Below are positions 26,756-34,533 of a stretch of 64,000 nucleotides of DNA, in pieces. The DNA comes from DASVEG01 sp035540495. GTDB taxonomy: Bacteria > Actinomycetota > Acidimicrobiia > Acidimicrobiales > CADCTF01. The DNA lies in assembly GCA_035540495.1 (NCBI GenBank), contig DATLGL010000036.1, forward strand, positions 1-64,000, in the 5' to 3' direction. Numbering within the stretch: position 1 is the stretch's first letter; every line of letters starts with the position of its first letter. Below the pieces are notes generated by a model. The model did no database searches. It saw only the letters and a program-made list of their open reading frames with translations, and was not told where the DNA came from. A program made the translations under genes and the position numbers.

Positions 26756-27751
26756 ATGCGCGACTTCCCCATCATCGACGTCGCTCCGCTGTTGACGGAC
26801 GGAGGTGATCCCTCCGCGGCGGCCGCCGCGATCGACGCGGCCTGCCGGGACGCCGGCTTCTTCTACGTCGTCGGACACGGTGTCGAGGAGGAGCGACAGC
26901 AGGAACTCGAAGCGGCTGCACGGCGGTTCTTCGCCCTTGCGGACGACCGCAAGCGAGCCATCGCGATGGAACGCGGTGGCCTTGCGTGGCGAGGGTGGTT
27001 CGCCGTCGGCGACGAGCTGACGTCCGGGATCCCCGACAACAAGGAAGGCCTGTACTTCGGGCAGGAGCTCGGCGTCGACGATCCGCGCGTGCAGGCAGGC
27101 GTGCCGCTGCACGGCCCGAACCTCTTCCCTCAGGAGGTGCCGGAGCTGCGCGACGCCGTACTCGATCACATCGCTTCGATGACGGCGGTCGGCCACGCGG
27201 TGATGCGGGGGGTTGCACTCGCTCTCGGCCTCGACCGCGACTGGTTCGAGAGCACCATCACCCGTGACCCTGTCGTGCTGTTCCGGATCTTCCACTATCC
27301 GCCGCATCCACCCGAAGACGACGAACGATGGGGAGTCGGCGAGCACAGCGACTACGGCCTGTTGACCCTCCTCCGCCAGGACGACGCAGGCGGGCTTCAG
27401 GTGCGAGGCACCGACGGCTGGCGAGAGGCGCCACCGGTTCCGGGATCGTTCGTGTGCAACATCGGCGACATGCTCGAGCGGATGACGGGCGGGCTGTATC
27501 GCTCGACACCCCACCGGGTTCGGAACACGAGCGGGCGTAGCCGCCTGTCGTTCCCGTTCTTCTTCGACCCGTCGTGGGACGCCGTGATCGAGCCCGTGCC
27601 CCACGTCGCATCGCGAGCGCGCGCCGATGTGACGACCCCCCGGTGGGACGGCGCAGACCTGTCGACGATCGAGGGGACCTACGGCGACTACCTCGTGTCG
27701 AAGGTCAGCAAGGTCTTCCCTCAGCTCCGTCAGGCGTTGCTCGACGACTGA
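26756..27751 (+). CDS. Isopenicillin-N-synthase-family Fe(II)/2-oxoglutarate oxygenase
   Basis: A 331-residue oxygenase. The N-terminal DIOX_N part reads FPIIDVAPLL and DAGFFYVVGHGV. The jelly-roll core carries the iron ligands GEHSDYG (H197, D199) and STPHRV (H253), and the oxoglutarate-binding RxS motif SRLSF (R263, S265). Family members oxidise small molecules (antibiotic precursors, 1-aminocyclopropane-carboxylate, flavonoids). The 3' end overlaps the convergent methyltransferase gene by 22 bases. It faces away from the GNAT-YCII-CmcJ group across 94 bases. Confidence 0.9.
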   Translation: MRDFPIIDVAPLLTDGGDPSAAAAAIDAACRDAGFFYVVGHGVEEERQQELEAAARRFFALADDRKRAIAMERGGLAWRGWFAVGDELTSGIPDNKEGLYFGQELGVDDPRVQAGVPLHGPNLFPQEVPELRDAVLDHIASMTAVGHAVMRGVALALGLDRDWFESTITRDPVVLFRIFHYPPHPPEDDERWGVGEHSDYGLLTLLRQDDAGGLQVRGTDGWREAPPVPGSFVCNIGDMLERMTGGLYRSTPHRVRNTSGRSRLSFPFFFDPSWDAVIEPVPHVASRARADVTTPRWDGADLSTIEGTYGDYLVSKVSKVFPQLRQALLDD

Positions 27752-28564
27752 GCGCGGCGCCTGCCTGCGCGGAGTACGGCGAGGTAGCGACGCATTGCCT
27801 TGTCCCCCATCCGGGTGCGAATGCGGTCCGCGATCGCGGCGAGGAGCGCATCTCGAGCCGCGGGTTCGAGGGCGGCGTAGAGCGACGTCGATCGCAGGTG
27901 GGCGGCGAAGCCGTCACCGTCGAACCACTGATGGTTCGGATGCCAGCGAACCGTCGTGCGACCGAACAGATCGCCCGGCTCGTCGACGTCACCCCATCCG
28001 TCGACGGTTGCTCGCACCTCGTCCTCGAGCGGAGGGTGACCCCACTGCGGGTGCCCGGGGACGAAACCGCTCGTGCAGATCGGCCGTCTCCGCGTACACC
28101 TCACGATCGCCGGCCCGGCGCACGACGACATTTCCGATGAGGGCCATCCACCCTCCTGGCTTCAGCAGGTCGTACGCCTTCTTCCAACCCACCGCCGGGT
28201 CGATCCAGTGCCACGACGCGGCAGCAACGATCACGTCGAACTGACGGCCTCGTGCGTCCCATGTCTCGAACGCTGACGTCTCCACCACGACGTTCGGGAG
28301 GACGCGCAGACGTTCCCGCGCGAGGCTCGCCATCCGGTCGCCGGCTTCGACGGCCGTGACGTCGCAACCGAGCGCCGCCAGAGAGCCCGTTGCCTGTCCC
28401 GTTCCGCAGCCGACCTCCAGCAGGCGGGCTCGGTGGTCGATGCCCGTGATGTCGACGAGGTCCGCGAAGATCGCGTCCGGATAGGTCGGACGCACGCGGT
28501 CGTAGAGGTCGGCGACCTCGTCGAACAGCCGGCCCAGTTCCCTGCGTGCTCCGGCCGTGGTCAT
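27730..28564 (-). pseudogene. SAM-dependent methyltransferase gene with one frameshift
   Basis: The first frame (ATG 28564) encodes RLFDEVADLYDRVRPTYPDA, motif I LLEVGCGTGQATGSLAALG, then FDVIVAAASWHWIDP and YAETADLHERF. The rest, VPGHPQWGHPPLEDEVRATV and on to RYLAVLRAG, lies in the next frame. The switch is at about 28066-28069, where a run TTT in place of TT would explain it. Both halves are otherwise intact, together about 275 residues, so the break is recent or a sequence error. The start overlaps the stop of the GH13 gene (ATGA), so translation is coupled to that enzyme. Confidence 0.75.
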
Positions 28565-29646
28565 GGCTCGCTCACGGTCAGGCCGTGCTCGACGTCGATG
28601 TGGACGAACATCGCGCCGACCCGATAGTCGAGCGTCGTGTTGGTCTTCCCCACGACCTCGAGCGGCGCGTTGGTCAGCCACGGTCGCTCCCGGCGAAACG
28701 TGATCCAGTTCCGATGCTGCTCGGTCGTCGAGTCCCACACCGCCGCGTCAGGAAGCGGTGGACGGATCTCGTCGTCGCCGCGCGGGCCGCGGTGCTTCCG
28801 CCCCGTCCAGCCGAACTCGTCGCCGTAGTAGACGCACGGCACCCCTGGCACCGTCATCAGCACACCCAGCGCGATCGGTAGGTGGGCAGCGTTCTGCAGG
28901 TTCGTCGCGATGCGGGTGACGTCGTGGTTGCCGAGGAAGGTAACCGGCGGGAACGCCGACGCGAACGCGCGGTGACGCTCGAGCGCCCACGCGAGCTCCC
29001 ACATGTTGGCGTCGTTGAGCGACGACCAGATCGCCTTGAAGAGCTCGTACTGCGTCACCGAGTCGAGACCGGTCGAGGAGACGAGGTCCGCGTAGTCGCC
29101 GTGGATCATCTCGCCGAAGAGGAAGGCCTCAGGATGGCGTTGACGGATGCGGCGGATCAGATCGCCGAGGAACGTACGCGGCATCGAGTAGGCGACGTCG
29201 AAGCGCCACCCGCTCGCTCCTCGATCGAGCCAGTGCACGGCGACCTCCGCGGCCCACACGAGCACGTCGGGGTTCGAGTGGTCGAGCTCCACGAGCTCGT
29301 CGTGTCCTTCCCAGCACCGGTCGGACAAGAGCTCCGGACGGACGAATCCACGCCCGGCGTGGTTGAAGACTCCGTCGAGCACGACGACGAGGTCACGCTC
29401 TCGGCACGCCCCCACGAACGATTCGAAGTCGCTGTCGCTGCCGAGCCGCGGGTCGAGCCGGAACGCGTCGATCGTGTCGTAGCCGTGATCCGACGAGTGG
29501 TGGATGGGCGTGAGCAGCACGCCTCCGCATCCGAGCGCGGCGACGTGGTCGAGCCAGCGCTCCAGCGAGCGGATGCCGCCAGCGGCGGCAGCCCGCAGCG
29601 CGTGCAGGTGGTAGAGCGTGCGCCCCTCGATCGACAGGATGCGCAC
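28561..29646 (-). CDS. Glycoside hydrolase family 13 (alpha-amylase type)
   Basis: A 361-residue GH13 enzyme with all four conserved regions: DGVFNHAG (region I), GWRFDVAY (nucleophile D150), FLFGEMIHG (acid/base E179) and FLGNHDVTR (D242). These hydrolyse or rearrange alpha-glucosidic links. It is small: the usual N- and C-terminal beta domains are nearly absent, and no signal peptide is seen, so it is cytoplasmic. GTG 29646 lies at the start of the barrel. The neighbours do not reveal a glycogen or trehalose pathway. Confidence 0.85.
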   Translation of the reverse strand: MRILSIEGRTLYHLHALRAAAAGGIRSLERWLDHVAALGCGGVLLTPIHHSSDHGYDTIDAFRLDPRLGSDSDFESFVGACRERDLVVVLDGVFNHAGRGFVRPELLSDRCWEGHDELVELDHSNPDVLVWAAEVAVHWLDRGASGWRFDVAYSMPRTFLGDLIRRIRQRHPEAFLFGEMIHGDYADLVSSTGLDSVTQYELFKAIWSSLNDANMWELAWALERHRAFASAFPPVTFLGNHDVTRIATNLQNAAHLPIALGVLMTVPGVPCVYYGDEFGWTGRKHRGPRGDDEIRPPLPDAAVWDSTTEQHRNWITFRRERPWLTNAPLEVVGKTNTTLDYRVGAMFVHIDVEHGLTVSEP

Positions 29647-29687
29647 GCTACCGCCGGTCGGCGCTTCGCGGCCCCTACCATGCCGCC

Positions 29688-30419
29688 GTGGCCGTTCTCC
29701 TCCGCTTCTCCGTCGACGATCTGGAGCACCTGAGCCGCGCGGTTCGAGCCGTCGAGGTCGAGGAGCCGACGATGGTCGGTGCGGCGGCGGCCGTCACCCG
29801 GCTCCTCCATCGCGAGCTCGTGGACGACGACGGGCAGCCGGCGTGCGTGATGGTCCGTCTGTACGTGACCCAGCCGTTCCGGGCCTTGCCGGAGAACCGT
29901 CGCGAGCTCGCACGGTCGCTGGCTCCCGACGTCGAAGACAACGTGTCGTGCCTCGTGACGCTCGCCACCAACGGCGACGGAACCCTGCCCGAAGGCAGCC
30001 GCCCGGAGGAGCACGTCTTGCCGTTCACGCCGCTCGTGTTCGAGCGGATCCCCCTCATGGCCCACCTCCTCGAGGGTGTCGGCATCGACATGGAGGCTGC
30101 GGTCACGCAGGAGCGCGCGGTCGAGCTGCGGCTGCAGCACCGCACGTTCAACGCGTACCTCGAGTCGAACCTCGCCGACAACGAGGCCCTGCTCCCCGAC
30201 CCCATCCATCGCCAAGTGGTGCGCGAGCGCGGCATCAACAGCATGCTGGCGCTCGCGGGCGTGCTGCCCACGGGCGGCCTGATGCTGCTCCTCCTGCAGA
30301 CGAACGTCGAGCTGAACGACGCGGTCGTGTCCCTGCTCCAGCCGCTGGCCACGGCGGTCAAGGCCGCCCTGATCCCCTATTCGCTCGCGATCTTCGAGCC
30401 GCGCGTCCCGCGTTCGTGA
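29688..30419 (+). CDS. Hypothetical GAF-like sensory-domain protein
   Basis: A 243-residue protein. The C-terminal half contains ERGINSMLALAGVLPTGGLM followed by LLLLQTNVELNDAVVSLLQP, a pattern I recall from a GAF-like sensory region found at the N-terminus of some kinases and regulators. The N-terminal half contains DLEHLSRAVRAVEVEEPTMV. No catalytic motif, signal peptide or membrane helix is obvious. GTG 29688. It starts 41 bases from the divergent GH13 gene. Function unknown. Confidence 0.65.
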   Translation: MAVLLRFSVDDLEHLSRAVRAVEVEEPTMVGAAAAVTRLLHRELVDDDGQPACVMVRLYVTQPFRALPENRRELARSLAPDVEDNVSCLVTLATNGDGTLPEGSRPEEHVLPFTPLVFERIPLMAHLLEGVGIDMEAAVTQERAVELRLQHRTFNAYLESNLADNEALLPDPIHRQVVRERGINSMLALAGVLPTGGLMLLLLQTNVELNDAVVSLLQPLATAVKAALIPYSLAIFEPRVPRS

Positions 30420-30437
30420 CGACCGCTGCTCGCGTCG

Positions 30438-31160
30438 TCAGCGCCGAGCGAGCTCCGAGAGCAGCGACGCCAGCTCATCCGGCTTCGACCACATCGGCCA
30501 GTGGCTCGTCGGAAGATCGACCCACTCGACGTTCCGCAGCTCGGGGATGCCGGCGAGCCACGGCCAGTCGCTCTCGAACGCCGCCTTCTTCAGCTGCTCC
30601 GACGGGAACCCGGTGCAGATGATCGTCGTAGGGATGTCGCGCCGATCGTCGTTCGTCAGATCGACCTGACCTCGCAGGACGCCTCCCGGCACCGGCACGG
30701 CACGGCGCCGGAAGGCGTCGATGTGGTCGGCAGACAATCCATCGAGGTTCTCCTCCTCCTCGATCTCGTCCCACGCCAGCGGCTTCTCGACGTCGGTGAA
30801 CCCTGGATCGAGCGCGCCCTTCCCGGCCGCGGAGTCGACGTAGACCATCCTGGCTATCCGATCGGGTACGCGGTCGCTCGCGGCGTACCCGCTGAACCCG
30901 GACGCACTGTGGACGACGAGCACGACGCGATCACCAGTGGCCCGCACCCCCTCGACGATCGCGTCGACGTGGTCGGCGAGCGTCACCGCTGAACGGTCGG
31001 ATGCGACGTCCTCGAGACCGGGGAGCGTCAACGCCGTGACGTCGTGCCCGCCGGCACGAAGACGATCCGCCACCTCGTCCCACGCCCACGCTCCGAGCCA
31101 GAAGCCGGGGACCAGAACGATCGGACGTCCGACGCGGGCGGTGCTGCTCGAGGCCGTCAC
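30438..31160 (-). CDS. Alpha/beta hydrolase (esterase type)
   Basis: A 240-residue alpha/beta hydrolase. It starts RPIVLVPGFWLGAWAWDEVA, continues HDVTALTLPGLED, and has the nucleophile elbow VVLVVHSASGFSGYAA (Ser in HSASG). A lid follows, and LPTSHWPMWSKPDELAS near the end supplies the catalytic His. It belongs to the esterase/hydroxynitrile-lyase-like branch. The GTG at 31160 places the first strand ten residues in; no good ribosome site is visible. Substrate unknown. Confidence 0.8.
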   Translation of the reverse strand: MTASSSTARVGRPIVLVPGFWLGAWAWDEVADRLRAGGHDVTALTLPGLEDVASDRSAVTLADHVDAIVEGVRATGDRVVLVVHSASGFSGYAASDRVPDRIARMVYVDSAAGKGALDPGFTDVEKPLAWDEIEEEENLDGLSADHIDAFRRRAVPVPGGVLRGQVDLTNDDRRDIPTTIICTGFPSEQLKKAAFESDWPWLAGIPELRNVEWVDLPTSHWPMWSKPDELASLLSELARR

Positions 31161-31239
31161 GCCGGAGACACTGCCACGCGCTCGTCGGGGGAACCTGGAA
31201 CCTGGGCGGACGTTCGAAGCGATGGCGAGGCGCAGACCG

Positions 31240-31265
31240 GTTGAACCCGCAGAAGCTGGGGGTAC
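31240..31265 (+). promoter_or_regulatory. Possible stress-sigma (SigB/SigF-type) promoter
   Basis: GTTGAA at 31240-31245 and GGGTAC at 31260-31265, 14 bases apart, approach the GTTT-N13-15-GGGTA promoter of SigB-type factors, 25 bases upstream of the hemerythrin start. The -35 match is partial. Confidence 0.3.
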
Positions 31266-31289
31266 ACGGGCGTTGACAAGGAGGTAACA

Positions 31290-31865
31290 GTGGACGCCCT
31301 TGACCTGCTGGCCGCAGACCACAACCGCGTGCGCGGGCTCTTCACCCGCTTCAAGGCCGCGAAGGAGAACGATGATCTCGACGAGATGACCGTTCTGTGC
31401 AACGTGATCCTCAACGAGCTCGACGTGCACACGACGATCGAGGAAGAGATCTTCTACCCGGCCCTCCACGACGTGAACGACGACATCCACGAGTCGATCA
31501 CCGAGGGCTACGAGGAGCACCACGTCGCCGAGGGCGTGATGGACGAGCTCAAGGCGATGGAGCCGAACACCGAAGACTGGGCCGCCAAGGTGACGGTGCT
31601 GATCGAGAACATCGAGCACCACGCCGAAGAGGAGGAGTCGAACCTCTTCCCGCTCGTCCGAAAGGCGACGACGCAGGAAGACCGCGAGGCGCTCGCCCAC
31701 CGGATGGAGGCGCGCAAGCAGGAGCTGGGCGCCCCGACGCTGGCCGACAAGATCGACCTCACCAAGGAGGAGCTGATGGAGCTCGCCAAGGAACAGGAGA
31801 TCTCCGGCCGCTCGAAGATGAGCCAGGAGGAGCTGGCCGCAACCGTCGCACCGCCCACTTCCTGA
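31290..31865 (+). CDS. Hemerythrin HHE-domain protein with extra C-terminal domain
   Basis: A 191-residue protein. The first 140 residues are a hemerythrin four-helix bundle: LAADHNRVRGLF (H11), NELDVHTTIEEEIFYPAL, EEHHVAEGVMDEL and IENIEHHAEEEESNLFPLV provide the His/Glu ligands of a di-iron site. The C-terminal 40 residues (LTKEELMELAKEQEISGRSK) look like a small SAP/Rho-N-type helical motif, which often binds nucleic acid or protein. The very good AAGGAGGT site precedes GTG 31290. It probably senses or buffers oxygen, NO or peroxide. Confidence 0.9.
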   Translation: MDALDLLAADHNRVRGLFTRFKAAKENDDLDEMTVLCNVILNELDVHTTIEEEIFYPALHDVNDDIHESITEGYEEHHVAEGVMDELKAMEPNTEDWAAKVTVLIENIEHHAEEEESNLFPLVRKATTQEDREALAHRMEARKQELGAPTLADKIDLTKEELMELAKEQEISGRSKMSQEELAATVAPPTS

Positions 31866-31899
31866 ACGACGGTCGAGCAGGGCGCGCCGCGCGTCGGAG

Positions 31900-32394
31900 A
31901 TGATGCGGGCGATGAACTCCCTCGAGCAGACCGCCGCCGCATTCGTCGAGATGGCCCATCGCATCGTGTGGGCACCGGCCGCCACGGTCGACGCGGACAA
32001 CCGTCCGTGGACGCGCGTTCTCCATCCGCTGTGGACGTGGGACGGCGCCGAGTTGACCGGCATCGTGGCGACGAGCCCGCTGTCGTTGAAGCGCCGTCAC
32101 ATCGACGCGCACCCGTACGTCTCGTTCACCTACTGGCAGGCGAACCACGACACGTGCACGGCGCGGTGCGACGTCGAATGGGATCTGAGCGACGAGGGTC
32201 GCACGGCCGGATGGGAGGCCTTCGCGTCGGCGCCCGCTCCGGTCGGCTACGACCCCTCGATCATTCCTGGTTGGGACAGCCCGACCTCACCCGGTTTCGG
32301 CATCCTCAAGCTCCGGCCGCGCTGGCTCCACGTCATGCCGGGCACCGTGATGCTCGCCGGACAGGGCGAGGCGCTGCACTGGTCGGCGAGGTGA
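31900..32394 (+). CDS. Pyridoxamine-5'-phosphate-oxidase-fold flavin-binding protein
   Basis: A 164-residue protein of the split-barrel FMN-binding type: IVWAPAATVDADNRPWTRVL and GIVATSPLSLKRRHIDAHP with VSFTYWQ match the general pyridox-oxidase pattern, and the end has LRPRWLHVMPG. Such proteins bind FMN, F420 or heme. The start is uncertain among ATGs at 31900, 31903 and 31912, with a GGAG at about 31895. It begins 35 bases after the hemerythrin gene and may share its transcript. Confidence 0.75.
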   Translation: MMRAMNSLEQTAAAFVEMAHRIVWAPAATVDADNRPWTRVLHPLWTWDGAELTGIVATSPLSLKRRHIDAHPYVSFTYWQANHDTCTARCDVEWDLSDEGRTAGWEAFASAPAPVGYDPSIIPGWDSPTSPGFGILKLRPRWLHVMPGTVMLAGQGEALHWSAR

Positions 32395-32415
32395 CGGAGC
32401 CCCGAACGAGGCGCC

Positions 32416-32883
32416 TCAGGTGAAGATGATCTGGCCGCCGGCTGCGAGCTCGTAGAACTCACCGACGGTGATGATGTCGTGTACCTCGGGGATGAAGTCG
32501 TTCTTCTCCATGCCGAAGAGCTCGACGGACGCCTTGCACGCATAGAGCCCGGCGCCCGTGTCGGCGATCATCTCGATGAACTCCGGGATGGGCGGGATGT
32601 CGAGCTCTTCCATCTTGTGGTTGAAGTACTTCGTCATCATCACGGACACCCCCGGGATGCCACCGAGCACGGTCGGCACGTGCAGGCCCGGATTGCCGAC
32701 GGTGGCCACCTTGATGTGGTCGTGGCGGGCCTTGTGGATCGCGTCGAGGCCGAAGAAGGTGAAGAAGAGGTTCGCCTCCATTCCCTCCGCCCGCGCGCCG
32801 TTCGCGAGGATCAGGCCCGGGTAGACGCCGTCGAGCGATCCCCTCGAGATGATGATCGACACCTTGGTCAGCTGGTCAGCCAT
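32416..32883 (-). CDS. DsrE/DsrF-like sulfur-carrier family protein
   Basis: A 155-residue DsrE-family protein: VSIIISRGSLDGVYPGLILA at the start, NLFFTFFGLDAIHKA, a loop with GIPGVSVMMTKYF, and TGAGLYACKASVELFGM with the conserved Cys116 that carries persulfide sulfur in relatives. It is the last gene of a three-gene operon behind a DsrC/TusE-like protein and an SQR-like flavoprotein, which supports a role in moving sulfane sulfur taken from sulfide. It lies 9 bases after the DsrC gene. Confidence 0.85.
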   Translation of the reverse strand: MADQLTKVSIIISRGSLDGVYPGLILANGARAEGMEANLFFTFFGLDAIHKARHDHIKVATVGNPGLHVPTVLGGIPGVSVMMTKYFNHKMEELDIPPIPEFIEMIADTGAGLYACKASVELFGMEKNDFIPEVHDIITVGEFYELAAGGQIIFT

Positions 32884-32892
32884 CGGGTCCTC

Positions 32893-33210
32893 CTAGATGC
32901 AGCCGCGGGGCTTGGGGATGCCTGCGATCCGCGCGGCGACCTTCGCCGGCCCCTTCGGGAAGAGCTGGTAGAGCTCCTTGACCGACACGCCGGACGTCTT
33001 GCCGAGAACGCGAACCGTTGGGCCGGTCCCCTTCTCGAAGAACTCCCTGCGCATGAAGCGGATGACGGTCCAGTGCGCGTCGGTGAGCACATCGATGCCC
33101 TCACGCTGCGCGAGCTCCGGAACCATCTCCTCGGACCAGGAGGTCGGGTCGACGAAGAACCCCTCGTCGTTGAGTTCGACCTCGCGCGCAGCCAGAGTGG
33201 CGGTGGTCAT
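32893..33210 (-). CDS. DsrC/TusE-family sulfur relay protein, single conserved cysteine
   Basis: A 105-residue DsrC/TusE protein: VELNDEGFFVDPTSWSEEMV, then DVLTDAHWTVIRFMRREF, KELYQLFPKGPAK and the C-terminal GIPKPRGCI arm. The penultimate Cys (CysA, C104) is kept, but CysB, 11 residues before in dissimilatory DsrC, is Ala (VAARIAG where DsrC has a Cys before RIAG). It should therefore work like TusE, a persulfide carrier, and not form the DsrC trisulfide. The start overlaps the SQR stop (ATGA at 33210). Confidence 0.9.
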   Translation of the reverse strand: MTTATLAAREVELNDEGFFVDPTSWSEEMVPELAQREGIDVLTDAHWTVIRFMRREFFEKGTGPTVRVLGKTSGVSVKELYQLFPKGPAKVAARIAGIPKPRGCI

Positions 33211-34463
33211 GGCATCTCCTTCTGAGCAACGGGTACTCGTTTTCCTGCCACCGGCATCGCCGCGCCGACGCCGGGTACGTCGCGTCCGGGCAGCAGCGCG
33301 TGCCAGTAGAACGGCTCGAACAGGCGCTTCGCGAGGTGGTTGGCGCGCGACTCCTTGAGTAGCGGCAGGCCGACCATCGACGGGTAGCGCCCGGGCAGCG
33401 GCTCCTGCTCGTAGTTGAAGTCGATCAGCAGCGCCTTGCCGTGCCCGGTCTCGACGAAGCAGTTCGCGTGGCCGTCGAAGGTCTCGACGAGCGGCTCGCC
33501 GTCGAGGAACCGGACGATGTTCTCGACCACGGTCTCGCCGGCGAAGTGCGCCACCGATCCTGCTTTCGATGCGGGAATGGCCGCCGCGTCGCCGACGACG
33601 AATACCTCTGGCGCAGCCTTCGACTGCAGGGTTCGCTCGTCGGCCGGGACGAAGTCGAGCTCGTCGCCGAGCCCGGCCGAACGCCCGACGAACTCGGCGC
33701 CGCCGTGGAGCGGCACCACCACCGCGAGGTCGAACGCGAGCGACCGGCCGTCATAGCTCGTGAGTGAGCGTCCGCTGCCATCGACCTCGCCGGTGTTGAA
33801 CTCCGTCACCAGCTCGATCCCACGCTGCGACAGCAGGTCGCCGAGGTGCGCTGCAGCGACGGGCTTGGTGAACGCTGCGTCGAGAGGCGTGGCGTAGGTG
33901 ATGTCGACCTTCTCTCGGATGCCCCGCCTGGTGAAGTAGGAGTCGGCGAGGAAGCAGAACTCGAGCGGCGCGACGGGGCACTTGATCGGCAGATCGACCA
34001 CGTTCACGACGAGCCGGCCGCCGTCGAAGGTCGCCAGCGCGCCGGCGAGCGCGCCTGCCCCTTGGGGCGTGTAGAAGGTGAAGACGTCGCTCATCCATCC
34101 AGGGCCGGTGAGGCCCGGCGTCTCGTCGGGCAGCAGCCGAGCACCGGAGGCGACGACCAACACGTCGTACCGCACGCTCGAGCCGTCACCCAGATGGACG
34201 ACTCTGTCCTCGATGTCGACCCGGTCGACGGTCTGCCTCCGGAAGGAGATGCCGTCGCGCAGCTGGCGCCCCCGCGGCCGCACGATGTCGTCGGGGTCGG
34301 CGAGCCCGAAGGGCACGAACAGCAGCCCCGGTTGGTACACGTGGCGATCGTCTTGATCGACCACAACCACCTCGAGCTCACCGAGGCGGAACCGGCGACG
34401 GAGCCGGTTGGCGACCAGCGTCCCGCCGGTGCCGCCGCCGAGGACGACCACTCGTCGTGTCAT
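33207..34463 (-). CDS. Sulfide:quinone oxidoreductase-like FAD enzyme
   Basis: A 418-residue flavoprotein. The N-terminal Rossmann fold reads VVVLGGGTGGTLVANRL. VYQPGLLFVPFG is typical of SQR and flavocytochrome c. Then come LVVASGARLLPDETPGL and FVVGDAAAIPASKAGSVAHF (second FAD motif). C162 in PIKCPVAPLEF and C335 in GHANCFVETG match the two SQR cysteines that form the persulfide bridge. The C-terminus lacks a long amphipathic helix. It is the first gene of the operon with the DsrC- and DsrE-like proteins and should oxidise sulfide to sulfane sulfur, passing electrons to quinone. Confidence 0.85.
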   Translation of the reverse strand: MTRRVVVLGGGTGGTLVANRLRRRFRLGELEVVVVDQDDRHVYQPGLLFVPFGLADPDDIVRPRGRQLRDGISFRRQTVDRVDIEDRVVHLGDGSSVRYDVLVVASGARLLPDETPGLTGPGWMSDVFTFYTPQGAGALAGALATFDGGRLVVNVVDLPIKCPVAPLEFCFLADSYFTRRGIREKVDITYATPLDAAFTKPVAAAHLGDLLSQRGIELVTEFNTGEVDGSGRSLTSYDGRSLAFDLAVVVPLHGGAEFVGRSAGLGDELDFVPADERTLQSKAAPEVFVVGDAAAIPASKAGSVAHFAGETVVENIVRFLDGEPLVETFDGHANCFVETGHGKALLIDFNYEQEPLPGRYPSMVGLPLLKESRANHLAKRLFEPFYWHALLPGRDVPGVGAAMPVAGKRVPVAQKEMP

Positions 34464-34533
34464 GCATCCAGCGAACCTGGCTGAAGGTCACCCGCCCAGA
34501 GGCGAACGTCACGATCTCGGGTAGACCTCAGCG

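Noticed and set aside
31161..32063. Extension of the alpha/beta hydrolase gene upstream across the hemerythrin gene
   Set aside because: The extension is antisense to the hemerythrin gene, and the hydrolase fold begins only after the GTG at 31160.
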